DNA of 45,723 nucleotides from Bacillus sp. AFS059628 (GTDB taxonomy: Bacteria > Bacillota > Bacilli > Bacillales > Bacillaceae_G). The stretch covers positions 1 to 45,723 of the forward strand of contig NZ_NVEC01000110.1 of assembly GCF_002571225.1 (NCBI RefSeq), written 5' to 3'. The position numbers and the translations under genes are program-made. The notes under the pieces are model-generated. The model made no database searches and was not told where the DNA came from. It saw only the letters and a program-made list of their open reading frames with translations. Positions 41,515 to 45,723 of the stretch are shown here, piece by piece. Every line of letters begins with the position of its first letter. Position 1 is the first letter of the stretch.

Positions 41515-41781
41515 TTACAACAAACTTGATAAAATTGCCTTTGTACGATGGTCCGTTACCTCATAATAAATTTCTAACCCTTTCCGAGTACCTGTAACGA
41601 CTTTCGTAGCTTTTAGTTTAGATAAATGTTGACTAATTGTACTTTGAGGCATTTGTAACGTTTCATACATTGTCGTTACGTTAATAGGACCTTTTGCAAG
41701 CATTATTTTTACTAATGATAAACGGACAGGATGTGCTAATACCTTCAATATTTCAGTGATTTCTTCATACATTTCTTTCAT
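41515..41781 (-). CDS. ArsR-family regulator (PagR-like)
   Basis: 88 residues, a compact winged-helix protein. LKVLAHPVRLSLVKIMLAKG, TMYETLQMPQSTISQHLSKL and GTRKGLEIYYEV are the ArsR-family signatures. The ELCVCDL metal motif of ArsR/SmtB is absent, so metal sensing is unlikely. The sequence reminds me most of B. anthracis PagR and other non-metal ArsR regulators of the group. The SD AAGGGG lies 8-9 bases upstream. The upstream 60 bp is rich in short TATATA palindromes. No obvious target gene is adjacent; the divergent side is the terminus of the polysaccharide fusion gene. Confidence 0.8.
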   Translation of the reverse strand: MKEMYEEITEILKVLAHPVRLSLVKIMLAKGPINVTTMYETLQMPQSTISQHLSKLKATKVVTGTRKGLEIYYEVTDHRTKAILSSLL

Positions 41782-42021
41782 GTTTTTTCTCCCCTTATAT
41801 ATATATTTATGTTATCCATATATATAATTCGAAGGTATATATGATTTTATGTCCGTCATTTAAAAAAAAGATAAAAAAACTTTTTCCCGAAAATAAAGGA
41901 GTATCTTAACATAATGTCTCACTATCAGTAATGATTAGGAATTTCGTTATGGAAGCGAAGGCTTTATATTACATATTACTTACTAAAACCAATGAAAAAA
42001 GAGAGCAGATAACCCGCTCTC

Positions 42022-45000
42022 TTAAGATGCTTCCTTATGTTCCGTGGAATGCTCAACACTCCCCATTCTCTTTAATTTATTCCATCCTACCGCTACGCCT
42101 CGAATAGATGAGAATATAGATTTAATAACAACATAAGTCATAAATTGACGATAAATAAAGCGTTGTAAAATTAACCATACTAATGGTTTCGGATTCTCTT
42201 CCTCTAATTTAAATGCAAACAGAGATGCGAGAAGATCCATTAAAAAGAATACAAAATAAAATCCTAAAACTTTTAGCGGATCACTACTAAATAGTCCCAC
42301 AATCATTAATATATCTGCAAAAGGAGCAATGAATTGTAGCACATATTGGAATAACCACATGTTAGGCAATGCAATAAATCCTAACGTTTTATGTTTTGTA
42401 TGAAACACTGCTTTTCGATGTTTCCAAAGACATTGGAGTGTACCATATGACCAACGATATCGCTGTTTAATGAGACTTTTCACATCTTCAGGTGATTCCG
42501 TAAAAGCATAGGCCTTTTCTTCATATATAATTATATATCCTTGACGTAAAAATGTAATAGTAAGATCCGTATCTTCTGCTAAAGTATCCTCACTTAAATA
42601 TTCAGATTCAACTACATTCTTTTTACGCCATGCCCCAATAGCTCCTGGAACTACTGTAATACAATTTAACTCATCAAAAGCTCTACGTTCTAAATTAAAC
42701 CCTGTAATATACTCAACATGTTGCCAAGTAGTTAACAAGTTTCGTCTATTCCCCACTTTGACATTACCTGAAACTGCCGCTACATTATGATCTTCAAAGT
42801 GTCTAATCATGAGAGAAATAGCGTCTTGCGCAATAATAGTATCCGCATCTAAAGTGACAATGATCTCTCCTCGAGATTGTTGAAACCCTAGGTTCATTGC
42901 CGATGATTTCCCGCCGTTTTCTTTCTGAATGAAACGAACTTTAGGGTGTTTATAAAATGTTTCTTGCATTACTTTTGACGTACCATCTGTCGATCCGTCA
43001 TCCACAACAATAACTTCAAACTCACTATACTGACTATCCAAAATTGAGCGAATCGTCTTGGCTATGACCTTTTCTTCATTATATGCTGCTATGACAACAC
43101 TAACAAAAGGTTGATAGGACGTATTAATATAGCGAGATAGCGTTTTTCTTTTCTGCCTCCATGCAAAATAAATTAAGAATAAGAATCGAAAAATACCTAA
43201 TCCAATTGCAATATAAAAAATAGTTGTTAATATATGTTTAAAATATCCTGCTCCTGAAAAGACAGCTTTATTGTAAAGTAAATATTGTTTCCCCTCAGAA
43301 GAAACAGGAGGCATAATTTCATCTCGTTCTTTATTCATTAAATCTGAAATTGTTACAAAACTATATCCGTTTTTTTTAAGTTCTTTAATAATAATGGGAA
43401 GCGCTTCTACCGTATGGGTACGATTCCCTCCTGCATCATGTAGAAGAATAACATGTCCCTCTCCCTTATAAATGGGAGTAAGAGTACGCTTTACTAATTC
43501 ATTTGTTGATGGTGTTGCCCAGTCTTCAGGATCAACTTCTTCCCCCACCATTGTATAGTTCATATTTTGTGCACGCAAAATAGGTAATATTTCATTTGAT
43601 GAATCTGGGTTAGCATCGGCTTCATATGGTGGTCTAAATAAAACAGTAGAATGTCCAGTTATTTCTTGAATTAAACGTTGGGTCGTATTAAGCTCTACTT
43701 TTGTTCGTAGTAAAGACGTATCAGCGACGTTAGGATGCTTGAAAGTATGATTGCCAATTTCATGCCCTTCATTGTATATCCTTTTCACAATATTAGGATT
43801 TAGTTGCGCATTTTCACCAAGTACAAAAAAAGCAGCTTTTATTTTATTCTCTTTCAATATATCTAAAATTTCCGGTGTATATTTCGGATCTGGCCCATCA
43901 TCAAATGTTAATACTACTTGTTTTCCATTCGGTTTGCCATGTCGTTGCACTTCGTATGCAGATGGTAAGGATTCATATACTTCATCTGTAAGATACCCAT
44001 CTTTTTCTACTTTAAAATCTCTCAACCCATTTTTTCTTTCATTCTCAATCTGTAAAATTTCACCTTGTCCAGCATAATTCACTTCATCTAAACTAGTAAT
44101 TTTATGTAATGCATTAGGATTTTTTTGGGCCTCAATCGGATTTTTTAAAACTTTCCATATTGTAGGGTCTTCTGCTCCTAATCTCCATAACGCAAACCCC
44201 TTTGCATTGTTGTCCATTGCGATTTTCACTTGATTATAGAGAGTAACACTATCTAAGAACCAAGCAGTATGCTCTTTCTCTCCCGTTTTATATCTAAAAT
44301 AAGGATTTCCACTCATGTTATCCCATTGAATTTTCATATTGGAATCATGAGCCATTGTCATAACTTCTGAAAAAGTTAAAGACTTCGCAGGTTTTTTACT
44401 ATTTACTTCCCAATCATATCCATAGTTACCGAAAGCAACTACAAGTTTATTAGACGGAATATTCAGTTCTTTTAATGTATGTTGGAACCATTTATTTGAA
44501 GCAATTGGTCCTGGTTCCCCGGCTCCATAGTGCTCATCGTACATCATTACAATCATTCGATCTATTATTTTTGCTAACGCACCATAATCAAAAGCCTTAT
44601 CATTAGCTGGAACATCTTGTGTAACGAGCAAATCATGTTTATGAAAGGCCATAGTAAGTTCTTTCGTAAAATTTGTTAAGTTTTCTCTATCACTTTCAGG
44701 TACGGCCTCAAAGTCAATATTAATACCTGAAAACTGACTCTTTTTAACTTCGCTTACTAAATCATTAATAAGTTTCGTCTTCACATCATTCGACGAATTC
44801 AGTAACTTATGGATAAGATCACTATCAGGGCCAGAAGCTTTTTCTGTATAGTTAGTAAGTAACGGCATAATTTTTACATGATTTTTTTGGGCTAGTTTTA
44901 CAATCTCTGGTTTTATCTCACTTCTAATCGTTAAATCTTCTTTTAAATGATACCATTCTGGTACTAACGTGGTTAATGAATCGATATTTTCTTTTAAAGA

Positions 45001-45381
45001 CGCTGTGCTATTTTCATCCCAATTCACATAAAAACCATACACTTCTTTACGTTGCTTACTATTGTTCGTCGAATTCACCAACTTTTTATTATCTTTTATT
45101 TCGGTATTTGGCTTGAATTCTTCCTTCTTTAACTGCTCCTCACTAAGTTTTTGATTAATTGGTACAAGTTTCGTATCTTGTTTTACAGTAGGATTCATAT
45201 TCGGAATTTCTGGTGTTGAAAAAATACTTTGAAAGAAAAAATAAAATACAATACTTACGCTAACTATAGAGATACATAGAAACGAGATAAAAGCTATGTT
45301 TCTCCTTCCTTTCGGATCATAAAAAACAGGTTTGGATTTATGTTTCTCTTGTTGAATGTTTTTCTCCATTATACTTTTCAC
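42022..45381 (-). CDS. GH18 - polysaccharide deacetylase - GT2 synthase fusion
   Basis: 1119 residues with three enzyme domains. A cytoplasmic N-terminus and one membrane segment (29-51) are followed by a GH18-like domain (about 112-415, GINIDFEAV with Asp223 and Glu225, MMYDEHYG). A CE4 deacetylase follows (about 485-685; TFDDGPD with Asp494/495, HTFKH His545/549, RPPYE, LLHDAGG). After a membrane segment (about 718-738) comes a GT2 processive synthase (about 755-1110; VVDDGSTD, DAD at 845-847, AEDTD, QRYRW at 973-977) with C-terminal membrane helices. By topology GH18 and CE4 lie outside and GT2 inside. It could make, deacetylate and trim a poly-N-acetylglucosamine-like polymer in one protein. 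The start is GTG with AAGGAG 3 bases upstream; ATG 12 bases later is possible. Confidence 0.88.
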   Translation of the reverse strand: MKSIMEKNIQQEKHKSKPVFYDPKGRRNIAFISFLCISIVSVSIVFYFFFQSIFSTPEIPNMNPTVKQDTKLVPINQKLSEEQLKKEEFKPNTEIKDNKKLVNSTNNSKQRKEVYGFYVNWDENSTASLKENIDSLTTLVPEWYHLKEDLTIRSEIKPEIVKLAQKNHVKIMPLLTNYTEKASGPDSDLIHKLLNSSNDVKTKLINDLVSEVKKSQFSGINIDFEAVPESDRENLTNFTKELTMAFHKHDLLVTQDVPANDKAFDYGALAKIIDRMIVMMYDEHYGAGEPGPIASNKWFQHTLKELNIPSNKLVVAFGNYGYDWEVNSKKPAKSLTFSEVMTMAHDSNMKIQWDNMSGNPYFRYKTGEKEHTAWFLDSVTLYNQVKIAMDNNAKGFALWRLGAEDPTIWKVLKNPIEAQKNPNALHKITSLDEVNYAGQGEILQIENERKNGLRDFKVEKDGYLTDEVYESLPSAYEVQRHGKPNGKQVVLTFDDGPDPKYTPEILDILKENKIKAAFFVLGENAQLNPNIVKRIYNEGHEIGNHTFKHPNVADTSLLRTKVELNTTQRLIQEITGHSTVLFRPPYEADANPDSSNEILPILRAQNMNYTMVGEEVDPEDWATPSTNELVKRTLTPIYKGEGHVILLHDAGGNRTHTVEALPIIIKELKKNGYSFVTISDLMNKERDEIMPPVSSEGKQYLLYNKAVFSGAGYFKHILTTIFYIAIGLGIFRFLFLIYFAWRQKRKTLSRYINTSYQPFVSVVIAAYNEEKVIAKTIRSILDSQYSEFEVIVVDDGSTDGTSKVMQETFYKHPKVRFIQKENGGKSSAMNLGFQQSRGEIIVTLDADTIIAQDAISLMIRHFEDHNVAAVSGNVKVGNRRNLLTTWQHVEYITGFNLERRAFDELNCITVVPGAIGAWRKKNVVESEYLSEDTLAEDTDLTITFLRQGYIIIYEEKAYAFTESPEDVKSLIKQRYRWSYGTLQCLWKHRKAVFHTKHKTLGFIALPNMWLFQYVLQFIAPFADILMIVGLFSSDPLKVLGFYFVFFLMDLLASLFAFKLEEENPKPLVWLILQRFIYRQFMTYVVIKSIFSSIRGVAVGWNKLKRMGSVEHSTEHKEAS

Positions 45382-45597
45382 ATACTCCTTCTTAATAAAA
45401 CTATAGAATAATAAAGTGAAACTTTAATCAGCCTCATCAATCGAACATTTATAAGCATCCAAACTCCCATCTAACTTCTTTGCCTCAGCCAAATTTTGAG
45501 ATGGGAGTTTTTACTGCCCACAATAGCGAGATAACTCCTTTTAGCTTTGGATTGAATCTCTCACTTCCATATTCTATTGACTCTTCTTTTCATTTCC
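45382..45597. other. Region upstream of the polysaccharide fusion gene
   Basis: It contains a hairpin (AAACTCCCATCT 45461-45472 with AGATGGGAGTTT 45499-45510, 26-nt loop). The hairpin has T on the plus side and a weaker TTT on the minus side, and probably terminates the repeat-protein gene. No ORF is seen. Confidence 0.5.
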
Positions 45598-45723
45598 TTA
45601 TTGGTGGCCCCTATTCTCTTGCTGAGATCCTCTTCCATTGTTACCTTGCTCGTTCCCATTATTTTCTTTCTGGGACCCTCTTCCGTTGTTCCCTTGCTCA
45701 TTTCCATTATTCCCTTGTTGAGG
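45598..45723 (-). CDS. C-terminal end of a Gly/Asn/Gln-rich repeat protein (partial)
   Basis: The last 41 codons of a gene that continues beyond the right edge. It shows two copies of a 16-residue unit (NGNEQGNNGRGSQKEN and NGNEQGNNGRGSQQEN, 48-bp period) and then RGHQ and a stop. This low-complexity, hydrophilic composition suggests a spore-coat, exosporium or wall-associated protein tail; the rest of the gene is needed to tell. Confidence 0.6.
   Translation of the reverse strand, partial: PQQGNNGNEQGNNGRGSQKENNGNEQGNNGRGSQQENRGHQ
45621..45716. repeat. Two 48-bp tandem coding repeats
   Basis: The 48-bp period encodes the 16-residue units of the partial gene, with a few base differences between copies. 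Further copies may lie outside the window. Confidence 0.6.

Overview
The window looks like a chromosomal segment of a Bacillus cereus group organism (B. cereus, B. thuringiensis or B. anthracis type). The evidence is low GC, strong AGGAGG-type ribosome binding sites, frequent TTG/GTG starts, and several loci I recognise from that group: the four-gene CDP-cereose sugar operon, the saiR/spxA2 pair and a gluconate/pentose-phosphate cluster. There is no rRNA, tRNA, CRISPR array, intact insertion sequence or obvious prophage. Identities rest on motifs and remembered families, not on searches.

Layout. (1) 1-2.4 kb: an AtpI-like membrane protein, a CNNM/CBS-domain transporter-like protein and a MerR regulator, all on the minus strand. 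(2) 2.6-8.4 kb: a plus-strand operon making CDP-3-C-methyl-6-deoxyhexoses (cytidylyltransferase, 4,6-dehydratase, C-methyltransferase, 4-reductase), bracketed by two inverted paralogous glycosyltransferases. (3) 8.4-11.1 kb: a two-repeat SH3-like protein, a 16-codon leader peptide followed by a four-segment RNA hairpin system and an EamA exporter, a pentapeptide-repeat protein and a DUF1272 zinc-ribbon protein. (4) 11.2-18.9 kb: zwf, gnd, tal, gntP, gntK and pgl, all on the minus strand. This gives the oxidative pentose-phosphate route plus gluconate uptake and phosphorylation. (5) 19.3-23.4 kb: a UPF0303 protein, a frameshifted small gene, an SdaC-like serine transporter with a very long leader, and an IDEAL-domain protein. 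(6) 23.5-24.7 kb: the Rrf2 regulator saiR and spxA2, with three copies of an ACTGTAA-N9-TTACAGT dyad. (7) 25-33.6 kb: ordinary minus-strand metabolic and acetyltransferase genes. (8) 33.7-37.4 kb: an HxlR regulator, then a PTS-IIC-like transporter plus a two-subunit L-serine dehydratase whose beta subunit lacks the ACT domain. (9) 37.4-41.8 kb: gene relics, a class A flavin monooxygenase behind a 36-bp palindrome, an Asp/Glu racemase-like protein and an ArsR regulator. (10) 42-45.7 kb: an 1119-residue GH18 + polysaccharide deacetylase + GT2 fusion, then the C-terminus of a repeat protein.

Most interesting points. First, the EamA exporter is preceded by what reads as a complete erm-type translational attenuator: leader peptide, segments 1:2 and 3:4 with the SD sequestered, and an alternative 2:3 stem. 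Second, a 35-bp promoter/leader block, 34/35 identical and followed by a hairpin of variable loop size, occurs upstream of both serine-related operons about 12.5 kb apart. Third, the saiR dyad also sits in front of an IDEAL-domain gene. Fourth, three activities that could build, deacetylate and cut a beta-1,4- or beta-1,6-linked amino sugar polymer are fused in one polypeptide. Several short stretches of coding-like sequence with frameshifts or in-frame stops indicate decayed genes.
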